Assembly (NCBI GenBank): GCA_012295225.1
Contig: WMKK01000001.1
Coordinates: 737,451 to 801,450 of the forward strand
Direction of reading: 5' to 3'
Source: Ostreococcus mediterraneus
Lineage: Eukaryota; Chlorophyta; Mamiellophyceae; Mamiellales; Bathycoccaceae
DNA: 64,000 nucleotides
Below, piece after piece: positions 40,748 to 49,716 of the stretch. Each line of letters opens with the position of its first letter. The stretch's first letter is position 1. The position numbers and the translations under genes were made by a program. The notes below the pieces were generated by a model. That model was not told the DNA's origin, ran no database searches, and saw nothing but the letters and a program-made list of their open reading frames with translations.

Positions 40748-41905
40748 CTATTTTACGCTAGTAGTGTAATACGCGTCGGGGTCGTCAGCTGTATCCTTTT
40801 CGGCGCCGACGACAAAGACGCGCTTGCCGACGTGTTTATACGACACCACGACGCCATCCAGCGCGCACTTCCATTCAATATCATCGCCCGCGGCGTGATC
40901 TTCGTCACCGTTTCCAGCCACTGACGCGGCTGCCGGTGCTGATGTTGGTGTTGGCTTCAAACGCTGATGATACGAACGTAAATCCCGGCCGAGTGCTTGC
41001 AACGTGAATGCCACAAATTCATCCGCGTCGCGATACAATGAACGCTTCTTCATCGCCTCCCATGCCCTGCGCACCTCGAGCTCGCCAGCATCCGTCATGA
41101 CGACTTCATCCACGTGTAACGGCCCATCCCCACCATCATCAACGGGCCCGCTCACCCACAAAGGCGCGCGCGCTTCGGCGTTACAATCTGAATACGGTAC
41201 GTACGGTTTGACGTCCAAAATCGGCGACCCGTTCACCACATCCGCCCCGGCGACATCCAACCACCGCTCACCCACGCTCACGATCTCTACTAAACTCAAC
41301 CCAATCGGGCACGGCCTGTGCGGCGTCCGTGTGGCTAAACACCCTCGTTTCTCACCGTTCAATCTCGGTACGCGAATTTTCCCGCGCGTCGTCGTTCGCG
41401 GCCCGTCGGCGGCGCCCGTCTTCCCCGTCTTCCCAATCTCACGCGTCACGCTCGCGTGGAAATCCGTGTTTTCATGAAATAAAAACAACAACCAACAGTG
41501 CGAAAACTCCTCCAAGCCCTCGAGCGCGCTCGCGGGCACGTGTGCGTGCAGAGCTACGCGTCCTCGCGCGAGCGGCACCAAACTCGGTTGCCTGGGCGCG
41601 CCCAAACGCCGGCGAAACGCCGACCGAAACGTGCCCAGCGCGCGCAACGCGTAACGCACATCCGTCGCAGACGTCGCGCTCGACGTCGTCGTCGCCTCAC
41701 CGTCGGCACTGACGCGCGCGAGCTCGAGGCGCAGCGCGCGAACGTCACGCTCGGCGCGGGTGCGTCCAGCTCGTTCAGCTTCGCGTTCGCGCTTCATGCG
41801 CGCCGCGTCGTCATCCAGGCGCGCGCGCGCGCGCAGGCGCTGCGCGATGAACCCACACGCCGCGCCGAGCGTGAGAAGCGCGGCGTCGCGCGCGATGTCG
41901 AGCAT
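40748..41905 (-). CDS. TRMO: tRNA (adenine37-N6)-methyltransferase, TrmO/TRMO family
   Basis: 385 residues from the ATG at 41905. A short hydrophobic N terminus and a coiled coil (about 20-75) precede the TrmO beta-barrel (about 90-260). Family blocks: FRSAFRRRLGAPRQPSLV, LEEFSHCWLLFLFHEN, the SAM-site loop LATRTPHRPCPIGLSLVEIV, and GSPILDVKPYVPYSD. TrmO methylates N6 of t6A at tRNA position 37 to give m6t6A, aiding decoding of threonine codons. Human TRMO also has a C-terminal extension, as here. The first 20 residues could be a membrane anchor or targeting signal. Its ATG is only 36 bases from the divergent bL35 gene. Confidence 0.87.
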   Translation of the reverse strand: MLDIARDAALLTLGAACGFIAQRLRARARLDDDAARMKREREAERAGRTRAERDVRALRLELARVSADGEATTTSSATSATDVRYALRALGTFRSAFRRRLGAPRQPSLVPLARGRVALHAHVPASALEGLEEFSHCWLLFLFHENTDFHASVTREIGKTGKTGAADGPRTTTRGKIRVPRLNGEKRGCLATRTPHRPCPIGLSLVEIVSVGERWLDVAGADVVNGSPILDVKPYVPYSDCNAEARAPLWVSGPVDDGGDGPLHVDEVVMTDAGELEVRRAWEAMKKRSLYRDADEFVAFTLQALGRDLRSYHQRLKPTPTSAPAAASVAGNGDEDHAAGDDIEWKCALDGVVVSYKHVGKRVFVVGAEKDTADDPDAYYTTSVK

Positions 41906-41941
41906 CGCGCGCGGGCGAGTGGCGGCATTGTGCGCTGCGCC
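41906..41941. promoter_or_regulatory. 36-base divergent spacer between TRMO and bL35 start codons
   Basis: The two ATGs face away from each other with only 36 bases between, GC-rich. Either the transcripts overlap at their 5' ends or the UTRs are almost absent. Confidence 0.55.
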
Positions 41942-42580
41942 ATGACGACGGTCCGCACGCTCCTTCGCGCGAGCGCGTTCGCTCGCGCGCTCGCGCCGCC
42001 GTCGACGTCGACGATGACGATGACGACGTCGTCGTCGTCTGCGTTCGCGTCGTTCGCGAGAGGCGCGCCCGCGGCGCGCGCCGCGGCGCCGTGTGGTGGA
42101 TCACTCGCGTCAACCTTGCCAACGACATCGACAACCATGGCGACGACGGCGGTGGCGCGTGCGGTGCGTCGATGGAGCGCGTCATCGCGTGCGATCACGT
42201 CGCTCGTGACTTGCGGGGCGCGAGGTGCGATGGAGGCGCGCGCATCGACGATGACGGCGTCGACGATGGGGTCTCGAGCGAGGGCTTGGACGCCGACGCG
42301 ACCGCTCGCGGCGTCTTCGCCGCTCTCGAGCGCCGGCGCCGCGCGCATGATGGCGAAGAAAATCACGCCAGGGAAGAAGATTAAAATTAAACCGTATTCG
42401 AGCTGGAAAGGGCGGTTCCAAGTCACGGGAAGTGGGAAGAAGATTTTACGTCGGCACAAGGGGAAGCGACACAAGAGTTTCGCAAAGAGCCCGAAACAGC
42501 GACGAGATTTGCGAGGGACGACGTTGGTTCACGCGTCGTTGTTAGGACCGATGCGTAAGTTGAATTTTAAGATGCGTTAG
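41942..42580 (+). CDS. Organellar ribosomal protein bL35 with long presequence
   Basis: 212 residues from the ATG at 41942. The C-terminal 75 residues are the bL35 domain (RFQVTGSGKKILRRHKGKRH, then SFAKSPKQRRDLRG), Lys/Arg-rich as in bacterial L35 (about 65 residues). The first 135 residues are Ala/Ser/Thr/Arg-rich, an unusually long targeting region (MTTVRTLLRASAFARALAPP at the start looks mitochondrial). The LVHASLLGPMRKLNF tail resembles mitochondrial rather than plastid bL35, so mitochondrion is my preference at moderate certainty. No intron. It shares a 36-base divergent spacer with TRMO. Confidence 0.85.
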   Translation: MTTVRTLLRASAFARALAPPSTSTMTMTTSSSSAFASFARGAPAARAAAPCGGSLASTLPTTSTTMATTAVARAVRRWSASSRAITSLVTCGARGAMEARASTMTASTMGSRARAWTPTRPLAASSPLSSAGAARMMAKKITPGKKIKIKPYSSWKGRFQVTGSGKKILRRHKGKRHKSFAKSPKQRRDLRGTTLVHASLLGPMRKLNFKMR

Positions 42581-42638
42581 TGCGTAGTTTGTGAGTGTGT
42601 ATTTAGATTTGATTGATTCGTTTTCGTTACAAGGTCGT

Positions 42639-44313
42639 TTACATTTCTCCTCGAAGCGAGAGCAATACGATGGGCGCAACTTTACCGGTGTGTAACGCAT
42701 CTTTAGCCGACGTTAATACCGTTGGTTGATCCACTAAACGTTTCAGTGCGCCCTTGTACTGTAAACCAGGCTCGGCGGTTTGATCGAATATCGCCGCTTC
42801 GAGCGTGAGCGAGGCGTTTCGGGACAAGCCGCATTCGCGCTCCAAGTAGCGCGCGACGCGTAAGCGTGTGGTGTCGTGCGTGGGTTCTTTCGGAATGACC
42901 GCACCACCAGTCGTGGATTTCACCACTGGTGCGATAGTTGCCGTCCCAGCTTTGGCAAAAATTTCACCGAGCACGGGCGGCAACGTCGGTCGCGACGGCT
43001 CTTCTTCGATTTCTGGCTTGACCTCGGCGGCATCCTCCATGACGGCGTCTTCGCTCTCCTTTTTGGGTTCTTTCGTGACGGCAGCAGCGACGGGTTTGAC
43101 CGCAATCAACGTTGCTGCGGACGTACGCACGAGTTCAATCCACTCTGCCATCACAGCCCCGCACGTCTTGGCGAAATCAGCCAACGATGAATCCTTCACC
43201 TTGCTTCCGCGTTTGATGGTGCGCGTAATCAGCGTTTCTTGAAGCATCGTCGGGTTGACACTTTGCTCCTGAATGTGCCTCGCAGTTTGCTTTAATCGGC
43301 GTACGACGCGATTCGTGTGAGAGTCGCTTTGTTCAACCTTTAATTGCGCCGCTGCCAAGGCGGCTCTGGCTTCTTCACATTCAGCCCGCGCACGTTCTTG
43401 CGCCGCTTGCGAATCCTCGTACGCTTGCAACCCGTCCTCGAGTTCAGACTTTAATTCTAATAATCTAGGCGTACTCGACGGTACTTTGATCACTGGCTTT
43501 TCAACTTCAACTCGAGGCTTTTTCTCAACCTTGGCGGGCTTCTTCTTCTCCGCCACTGGTTTACTATCGTCAGACTTTTTGGACAATTTGCGCTTTTTGC
43601 CACCACTCTTCGGTTTGTCGTCTTCGTCTTCGGCGTCTGGCGCGTACTCTTCTCCTTCATCTTCTTTCGCGTCTATAGGCGGTTCTTCGTCCTCGTCCTC
43701 AACGATGGCCTTTTTACGCCGCACTCCGCCGCTCTTCTTCGCCGGTTTTGCTTTCGGTGCCTCTAAAGGCGCGCCTCCCATGAGCACCTCCAACGCCGCA
43801 GCCTCCGCGTCCTCGCGTTCTCTTTGTTCCTCCTCCTCACGCCTGGCCACCGTCCCGGGAGAAGACGGTGGCTCCTGCGCGTCACTAGCATTTACTTCTC
43901 CACGCCCATACGCCTCCGCCGCCTCCGCCGCCGCTTCCAATTTCTCACGCCCTCTCTTAACGTTTTCCAAAGACGCTCGAAACGCCTCGGCGTCGTACGC
44001 CGACGCATCCGCGTACCCCACGTACCCATACTTGGCGTTTTCAGGCGCCCCAAACCACATCACGCGATGACACTTCTTGCGCGGTTTTAATATATCAATC
44101 GCCTCCGCGTCGTCGTCATCTCCAAGCACCTGCGTCGCGTAAAACACACAATCAGGTCAGTCCCGAGTGCATTCCCACGTGCAATCAGCTCCCGGCTCCA
44201 CGCAAAAATCGCACATATACACCGCGTTCGCGCCGCGCACGCACTCTACACGGCTGCGCGGGCGCGCCTTTGAGCTTTCCGAGCACCACATCTCCCGCGC
44301 GCAGCGTCGTCAT
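42639..44313 (-). CDS. PWWP-domain chromatin protein with LEDGF/TFIIS-like C-terminal region
   Basis: Two exons, 44313-44245 and 44129-42639, with a 115-nt intron (donor GTGCGT, branch ACTGACC, acceptor ACGCAG); 519 residues. The join rebuilds a PWWP domain: GDVVLGKLKGAPAQPCR is followed by HRVMWFGAPENAKYGYV. The middle (about 100-240) is a charged, Lys/Glu-rich linker with nuclear-localisation-like clusters. A coiled coil and a conserved helical block (RVVRRLKQTARHIQ; ADFAKTCGAVMAEWIELV) resemble the LEDGF/HRP3 or TFIIS N-domain fold. RLRVARYLERECGL near the end resembles the TFIIS middle domain. PWWP proteins bind H3K36-methylated nucleosomes; a role in Pol II elongation is inferred. Confidence 0.75.
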
Positions 44314-44354
44314 CGCGAGAAGATGCGGCTTAAAGTGACGATCCTCGGGACACG
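44314..44354. promoter_or_regulatory. 41-base divergent spacer, PWWP gene / RAP gene
   Basis: The start codons of the two divergent genes are separated by 41 bases. Both must share a core promoter region that probably extends into one of the coding regions. Confidence 0.55.
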
Positions 44355-46211
44355 ATGGCGGCATCGCTCCAGTCGACGATGCGCGAGCTCATCACCGCGT
44401 TGACGCTCTGCGCGCGCGCGCTGGCGTCGGCGCGCGTCGCCACGCAATCATCGTCGCCCCGCTTCGTTGGCGACGACGGCATCGCGCGATTGGCGCGGCG
44501 CGCGCTGAGCACGGACCGTCGAGTGGTGGTGTTTGATGAGACGTACACCAGGGAAGTTGGAACCAAGTCGGCTCCGTCGTCGTCTTCGGCGACGTCTTCG
44601 GCGACGCGGGCGCGCGAGTACACGCCGAGATACAAACGCCACGGTCGCACACAATCGCCGACGTCGACGTCGTCGTCGCGACGGGTGTTTGCGGACTGGG
44701 AACGCGCCAACACGGAGCTCGCGTCGGCGTCCTCGAGCGGCGGTCGACGAGGTTTGTCCCCTGCTCGAGCGCTGAGCGTCGAACTTAATCGAGAAATCAC
44801 GTCGAGTGTGAACGCAGAAGAGATATTAGAGCACGTGCGCGCGAGGGGGCACTTGTATAACATGGTGAACTGCGCCACGGCTTGGCATAGGGTGGCAAAG
44901 ATGCATAGACAAGGACGAGTGCCGCGCGGTTGGCGCGCCCAACGGGATGGGCGAGTAGAAGAGTTAGAAATTATCACTCGACGATTGCTGACGACGTTTG
45001 AGGTGCAGAATCTAAGTAATTTGGCGTGGTCGTGTGCGGTGCTTGGATATCGGCCTCGAGGAGACTTGTTGACTCTCGTGGCTGATGAAATGGAGCAAAA
45101 GGTGGATGCGTTTTATCCGCAAGCGGTGACGAATACGTTATGGGCATATACCACGCTTAAACATCCACGCGGAGTAAAACTCGCGGAGATTCTTGCGCCG
45201 GCATTGTTGGCGAATATGCCCAAAGACGGTGGCGAGCTGACACGATCCGAGGGTGCAAATGATGGACAATTTAGTACGCAGGCGGTGTCAAACGCACTAT
45301 GGACGTACGCGTCTTTGGGAGTTAACCCAGGCGAGAAGCTGCTCGACGGCTTAGCTTCCTGGGTCGCGAACAAGGCGGATACGTTCAAAGCGCAAGAGTT
45401 GTCGAATTCAGCGTGGGCGTACGCGCAACTCTTGCATCATCCGGGTGATGCTACCTTGGCCGCGCTCGAACGTTGCCTACTCGAGCGGCGAGAAGAGTAC
45501 ACAACGCAAGCGCTCGCGAACACATCAATTGGTCTCGCATACTTCGGAGGCTCTAAAGATGGAGGATTGAAAAAGACATTTGAAGCAGTGACGCCATCAT
45601 GGTTCCGACTGAGCGAAGGCAATAGTCAAGATATATCAAATATAACTTGGGCCATTGCGTCAGTCGGCGCATTCGAGTCAAGCTTGTACAAGGCTGCCGT
45701 GCGCGAGCTCTTTCGCCGTGATTTGAAAGAATTTGTCCCCGAAGGTTTGAAAATGATCTATCATGCGATGCTCATGCAGCATGATTTCGACCCCGACCGG
45801 ACAAAGGTTGACGTTGTTTATCCCGAATGGGTCCAGGAAGACGCGCGAAAGACGTGGTTGTCGCAAACGACAGACACTCGTGTGAGTACGTTCCAGCACA
45901 ACGTCGAGGACACAATCAAAAGTCTCGGTCTTGAGACGGTGATGGAAGACGTTACAACTGATGGCCTATACAGTATTGACATCAGCGTGCGCAGTAAAAA
46001 TATTGCCGTAGAGTGTGATGGCCCTTCGCATTATTACTCGAACTTGACGACTGTTGAGAGCCAGAAAACAAAACTTAGGAATCAAGCACTCGTTTCCCGC
46101 GGCTGGGACGTCATGGTTGTGCCTTACTATGAGTGGCACGATTTGTGGAAGAGCGGTGGCGCGAAAGAATATCTCCGCGGATTACTGCAAGAGAAGGGAG
46201 CGATAGAATAA
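44355..46211 (+). CDS. RAP-domain organellar RNA-binding protein (OPR/FASTK-like helical repeats)
   Basis: 618 residues from the ATG at 44355. The first 60 residues look like an organelle-targeting region, followed by a Ser/Arg-rich linker. From about 160 come helical repeats of about 38 residues with the recurring core xxLSNxxWAYAxL (NLSNLAWSCAVLGY, AVTNTLWAYTTLKH, AVSNALWTYASLGV, ELSNSAWAYAQLLHH, DISNITWAIASVG). The C-terminal RAP domain (about 545-605) has IAVECDGPSHYYSN and LRNQALVSRGWDVMVVPYYEW. RAP proteins with such repeats act on organelle RNA stability, splicing or rRNA maturation in algae and protists. The target RNA is unknown. The RAP fold resembles Vsr-type nucleases, but activity is not assured. 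Confidence 0.85.
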   Translation: MAASLQSTMRELITALTLCARALASARVATQSSSPRFVGDDGIARLARRALSTDRRVVVFDETYTREVGTKSAPSSSSATSSATRAREYTPRYKRHGRTQSPTSTSSSRRVFADWERANTELASASSSGGRRGLSPARALSVELNREITSSVNAEEILEHVRARGHLYNMVNCATAWHRVAKMHRQGRVPRGWRAQRDGRVEELEIITRRLLTTFEVQNLSNLAWSCAVLGYRPRGDLLTLVADEMEQKVDAFYPQAVTNTLWAYTTLKHPRGVKLAEILAPALLANMPKDGGELTRSEGANDGQFSTQAVSNALWTYASLGVNPGEKLLDGLASWVANKADTFKAQELSNSAWAYAQLLHHPGDATLAALERCLLERREEYTTQALANTSIGLAYFGGSKDGGLKKTFEAVTPSWFRLSEGNSQDISNITWAIASVGAFESSLYKAAVRELFRRDLKEFVPEGLKMIYHAMLMQHDFDPDRTKVDVVYPEWVQEDARKTWLSQTTDTRVSTFQHNVEDTIKSLGLETVMEDVTTDGLYSIDISVRSKNIAVECDGPSHYYSNLTTVESQKTKLRNQALVSRGWDVMVVPYYEWHDLWKSGGAKEYLRGLLQEKGAIE

Positions 46212-46311
46212 GATTGTACGCGTAACGCGCGCGTAGTAGTTGAAAGAATCACTATAGAAATTGATTAAAATACGTGCTAGACTCGTCGCTAAAAGGGCTT
46301 GAACGTGGCAG

Positions 46312-47931
46312 CTAGACCTGACGAAGTTTCTGCTCCGAGTCCCAGGCCATCATTCGCCTCTTCTTCAACGGCAGCATCGATACCGGCGTATTAGCAAACT
46401 TTTCAACTTTACTTTTCGATTTTTCCGCTGGCGTTGTGACGTTGTTTTTCGCGTCTGGAATGTCTTCGGCTACGGGGCTCGCGCGCTTCTTCTCAACTTT
46501 CACCTTGTTTTCGCTCTTGGGCTCTTTTGGCTTTTCTTTCCGCTTGCGTTCTGAGTTTGTATTTTTTCGACTTGTCTTCGGATTGGCGCGGTACGCCTTA
46601 GCCTCGGCTTCATACCTTGCAGACGTGTCTTCAATGGCTTTGCCGAACGCCTTTAGCATTTCATCGACGTGTGATGAATCAGCGACGCCAGAAGCTTTGC
46701 CACCTGCATCACCGCACGCTTTGCACTTCACCGCGACCTCAGTTGAGCGCGAGGCTGCGCGAGAACGACTACCTGCTATTTCGGATTCTTTTTCCTTCTC
46801 GGAAGTCTCAACCCAATCTTTCATGCAACTCTCATGTGCAATGGCACCACCATTGTCACATGAACACGCGCGCACCATTTTCCCGTAGCCGCCATCGCAG
46901 TCTTCACAGCCGCAGATGCAACACACTACGATACGTTCCTCCTGAAGCAACGATGCGACGCCATCAATAGTACCAAATCCATCATCTTCAATTTCATCGC
47001 TCTCGGGAGGGCGCACCGGCCGCGGTGCTGTTCGCAACTGTGAGTTGCTTTTATCCTCCGTCGTTGAATACTCAAGCACAACGAAAGCCTTCTCAGCAAG
47101 TCTAACACACGCTGAACATTTGTAAGCCTGTGGAATTTCTTTTTCGGAATAAATTTGACAGCAAACGCCATGCTCCCACGCTCCACAGGTCTCGCATGCC
47201 ACCATGAAGCCGTATTCTTCGTTATCGCCGCAGGCGCAGTCGATGATGTCGTCGCCCATGATGCCGCTGTACGAGTACGCATGCTTCTTTGCGCGCACTA
47301 AAGACCCTCCAAGACCCGGATCTTTCGGCCCAGGCACGCATTTTGATCCACTCGCCCAAGCGTCGAACGCTGCACTGGCTGTGAACGCCGTCGCTCTTCG
47401 CTTCGCTTCATCGTCGGTGCCGTTTTCTATTCGAAACGACATCGTACGGTCTCGTGCTCCAATGTAGTCCTCTTCTTCCTTATCACCTTCAGCGGTGCAC
47501 GCGACGACAACCCAGTACTCCACACCGACACGATCGTTTCGCCGTTTCGCTATGCACGCGCGCGTTCTCGTCTTTGCATTCCCTGACTTACGAGCGCCTC
47601 TTGCGACTGCTCTTGCGCACGCCCGGGCGAACGCCGGCGTCATCGAACACGAACAAGCAATACTCACAGCTCGATGCTTTGCGTCCTCATCCTTAGCCCC
47701 GCGTATATCGCACCTCAACGCCCCGAGTCGTGCGTTCGGTACCTTATTCCCACTGTGATTATGCGCCGACTCTTTACCGTCCCCGCCCCGCGCCGTCGCC
47801 AGCTCTGCGTTCGTCCCGGCGCGAGCTCCATCAATACTCTCCACGCTCATCGGCTCAAACCGCGCATCGACGACGTAGTGATGATCACCACGCTTCCCCT
47901 CGGCGTGCCTGCACGTAATCGCGCCAACCAT
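46312..47931 (-). CDS. PHD finger plus RING-variant-like zinc protein
   Basis: 539 residues from the ATG at 47931. The N-terminal 200 residues are of no known fold. A PHD finger (about 228-272) has CACGDNEEYGFMVACETCGA, then HGVCC and KCSAC. A second zinc module (about 335-402; CCICGCEDCDGGYG, ACSCDNGGAIAHESCMKDWV, then KCKAC) matches the C4HC3 spacing of RING-variant or extended PHD domains. The C-terminal 130 residues are Lys/Glu/Ser-rich with nuclear-localisation-like clusters. Probably a nuclear chromatin reader or ubiquitin ligase. The family member cannot be named. Confidence 0.75.
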   Translation of the reverse strand: MVGAITCRHAEGKRGDHHYVVDARFEPMSVESIDGARAGTNAELATARGGDGKESAHNHSGNKVPNARLGALRCDIRGAKDEDAKHRAVSIACSCSMTPAFARACARAVARGARKSGNAKTRTRACIAKRRNDRVGVEYWVVVACTAEGDKEEEDYIGARDRTMSFRIENGTDDEAKRRATAFTASAAFDAWASGSKCVPGPKDPGLGGSLVRAKKHAYSYSGIMGDDIIDCACGDNEEYGFMVACETCGAWEHGVCCQIYSEKEIPQAYKCSACVRLAEKAFVVLEYSTTEDKSNSQLRTAPRPVRPPESDEIEDDGFGTIDGVASLLQEERIVVCCICGCEDCDGGYGKMVRACSCDNGGAIAHESCMKDWVETSEKEKESEIAGSRSRAASRSTEVAVKCKACGDAGGKASGVADSSHVDEMLKAFGKAIEDTSARYEAEAKAYRANPKTSRKNTNSERKRKEKPKEPKSENKVKVEKKRASPVAEDIPDAKNNVTTPAEKSKSKVEKFANTPVSMLPLKKRRMMAWDSEQKLRQV

Positions 47932-48087
47932 CGCGCGTGGCGTGCGTGAAATCTCCGCGCACAATCACTTCACACACACGCACAGGCAGAGGTTTTATGT
48001 CCCGATCGACCGCGCGCGCGTCAAACGCGCCGCGTGCGCGCCGCCGTCGACCGCCGCGCGCCGAGAAATGCGTGCGAGGCTACCGCG

Positions 48088-48648
48088 ATGGAGGCCGCGC
48101 GCGATACCGCGTGCGAGCCGAGCGATCGTCGACGTGTGACGCCTGAGCGGCGAGAGCCTGAAGAGACCCCAACTGTCGGACCGACGGCACAGGAAGACGC
48201 GCGGCGCGCGACGCGATCGACGACGACGATGGCGGCGTCGTACGCGTCGACGCGCGACACGTCAGGTTTGCTCGCCAACGCCGATGACGGCGGTCGTGAC
48301 GTAGAAGGCGGACGCGCCGCGGATGATGTCGANGACGACGATGCTGTTGATGCGAATGAAGATGATTCGTGTTGTTGTTGTTGCTTTGGGAGTTTATTCC
48401 GCGAAAGTCCCGAAGCGCGCGCGCGAAGACGCGAACGGGAACGCGCCGAGGCGGCGGAGCGCGCTGAGGCGCGCGCGCGGGCGGTGGCGTCGGCGCAGGC
48501 GAGGCAGGAGACGTTCGCGAAGAGCGCGCATGGACGCGCGGCGACGAGAGCAGATGCCGCTGCGCGCGCCAGTACGAGTAACGGCGCGAGCGAAGCAGCG
48601 TTCGGACGCGCCAAAGCGGATTCTCTCGCACGCGATTGGGCGAGTTGA
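48088..48648 (+). CDS. Small protein with five-cysteine cluster and charged helix, unknown
   Basis: 186 residues from the ATG at 48088 (a later ATG at 48229 would give 139). Disordered, acidic N-terminal half, then a run of five cysteines followed by FGSLF, then a long Arg/Glu/Ala helix ending in RQETFAKSAHGRAA and a Ser/Ala tail. The Cys run beside hydrophobic residues suggests S-acylation and membrane attachment (inference). The short charged helix recalls small p97-interacting proteins, but the exact VIM consensus is not met. An ambiguous base at 48333 hides one residue. Confidence 0.55.
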   Translation: MEAARDTACEPSDRRRVTPERREPEETPTVGPTAQEDARRATRSTTTMAASYASTRDTSGLLANADDGGRDVEGGRAADDVXDDDAVDANEDDSCCCCCFGSLFRESPEARARRRERERAEAAERAEARARAVASAQARQETFAKSAHGRAATRADAAARASTSNGASEAAFGRAKADSLARDWAS

Positions 48649-48849
48649 GACGCGCGCGCGCGGTGTACGGTGAAGTAGAACTCTGCGATTTGTTGTAAAA
48701 AAGTCACGTAGTAGCTCAGCGACAAAACTTCACACGTTGACGCGCGTCGCGCGGGCGTCGGCGTCATCACTACTTACGACTCGCGTTGCACGCGTTTTCA
48801 TCGCACCGCGCGATCGTCGTGATTGCGTTCGCGGCGTGCGACGCGTCCC

Positions 48850-49638
48850 ATGGGTGGTCACGGTGGATTGAACATTCTCCCACAGAAGAGCTGGAACGTG
48901 TACGGGCAGAAACAGCGCGATCGCGTGCGCAGAGACGAGGAAGCGCACGCGGCGCGCATCGCAGAGGAACACGCGGATGCCCTGGATGCGGCTCGAGACG
49001 CGAGGTTGGGGGAATTACGTCGCGCCAAGGTGGAAAGAGGCGTCGACAAGGACGCGAGACGAGATGTCAGCGTCATCGGACACGTAAACCTGTTCGCTGA
49101 AGAGGAGGCCGCAGCGGCGCGCAGTGGTGGGCGGAATACAACAAGTAAAACGATCTCGTCAGCGGCACAGTGTGAAGACGAAGGTCTTCGATTCGGCGGG
49201 CGCGATGGCGCGGGCGAGAGAAACACGCCGTGGTACGCGAGCGTGAACGGTCAAGGCGGGACGGCGTACGAGAGTTTACCTGCGCGTATTCGTCGGGAGC
49301 GCGAGGAAGAGAGCGCATTGCGGAAGCTTTCGTCGACGTCCCGGGTGCAGGCGGTGGCGGCACCGGCGTCATCGTCGGCCAAGCGATCCGTCGACGACCG
49401 CCGGCTTCGCGAGTCAAAAATAGTCAAGAAGGAAAAGAAGGAAAAAAAACGGCAAAAAAGCTTGCGGGATGACGTCGACGAGGACGCGCTTCGTCGTTTA
49501 CGCGAAGAGCGCATCGCTCGCGAGCAGCGTGAATCCGCGCGCGAGCGCGCGCTGACTGGTTCTGGTCGTCCAAACTATGACGAGTATCGTTCTGGGTATG
49601 GATATCAACCGCCAAACAAGCGCCCAAGCAATAGATAG
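48850..49638 (+). CDS. LENG1: LENG1 homologue with CIR N-terminal domain
   Basis: 262 residues from the ATG at 48850. The N terminus (LNILPQKSWNVYGQKQRDRV) is the CIR_N domain found in LENG1, CIR and CWC25-like proteins, with a charged helix after it (about 20-75) and the INLF-like block VIGHVNLFAEEE. The middle has NTPWYAS; the C-terminal half is a Lys/Arg/Glu helix and the last 20 residues are Tyr/Gly/Pro-rich. LENG1 is found in spliceosome-associated protein sets in animals; its function is poorly known. No intron. Confidence 0.78.
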   Translation: MGGHGGLNILPQKSWNVYGQKQRDRVRRDEEAHAARIAEEHADALDAARDARLGELRRAKVERGVDKDARRDVSVIGHVNLFAEEEAAAARSGGRNTTSKTISSAAQCEDEGLRFGGRDGAGERNTPWYASVNGQGGTAYESLPARIRREREEESALRKLSSTSRVQAVAAPASSSAKRSVDDRRLRESKIVKKEKKEKKRQKSLRDDVDEDALRRLREERIAREQRESARERALTGSGRPNYDEYRSGYGYQPPNKRPSNR

Positions 49639-49716
49639 AAGACGAATGGCTAGCCATGCAATAGATAAGAAGTTTAGCTTTTGATGATACAAATTGTTCA
49701 CGAGAACGCTATGCTA

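Noticed and set aside
48420-48480. p97-binding VIM motif in the Cys-cluster protein
   Set aside because: The RxxxxxAAxxR spacing is not met exactly, so the link to small p97-interacting proteins is not claimed.
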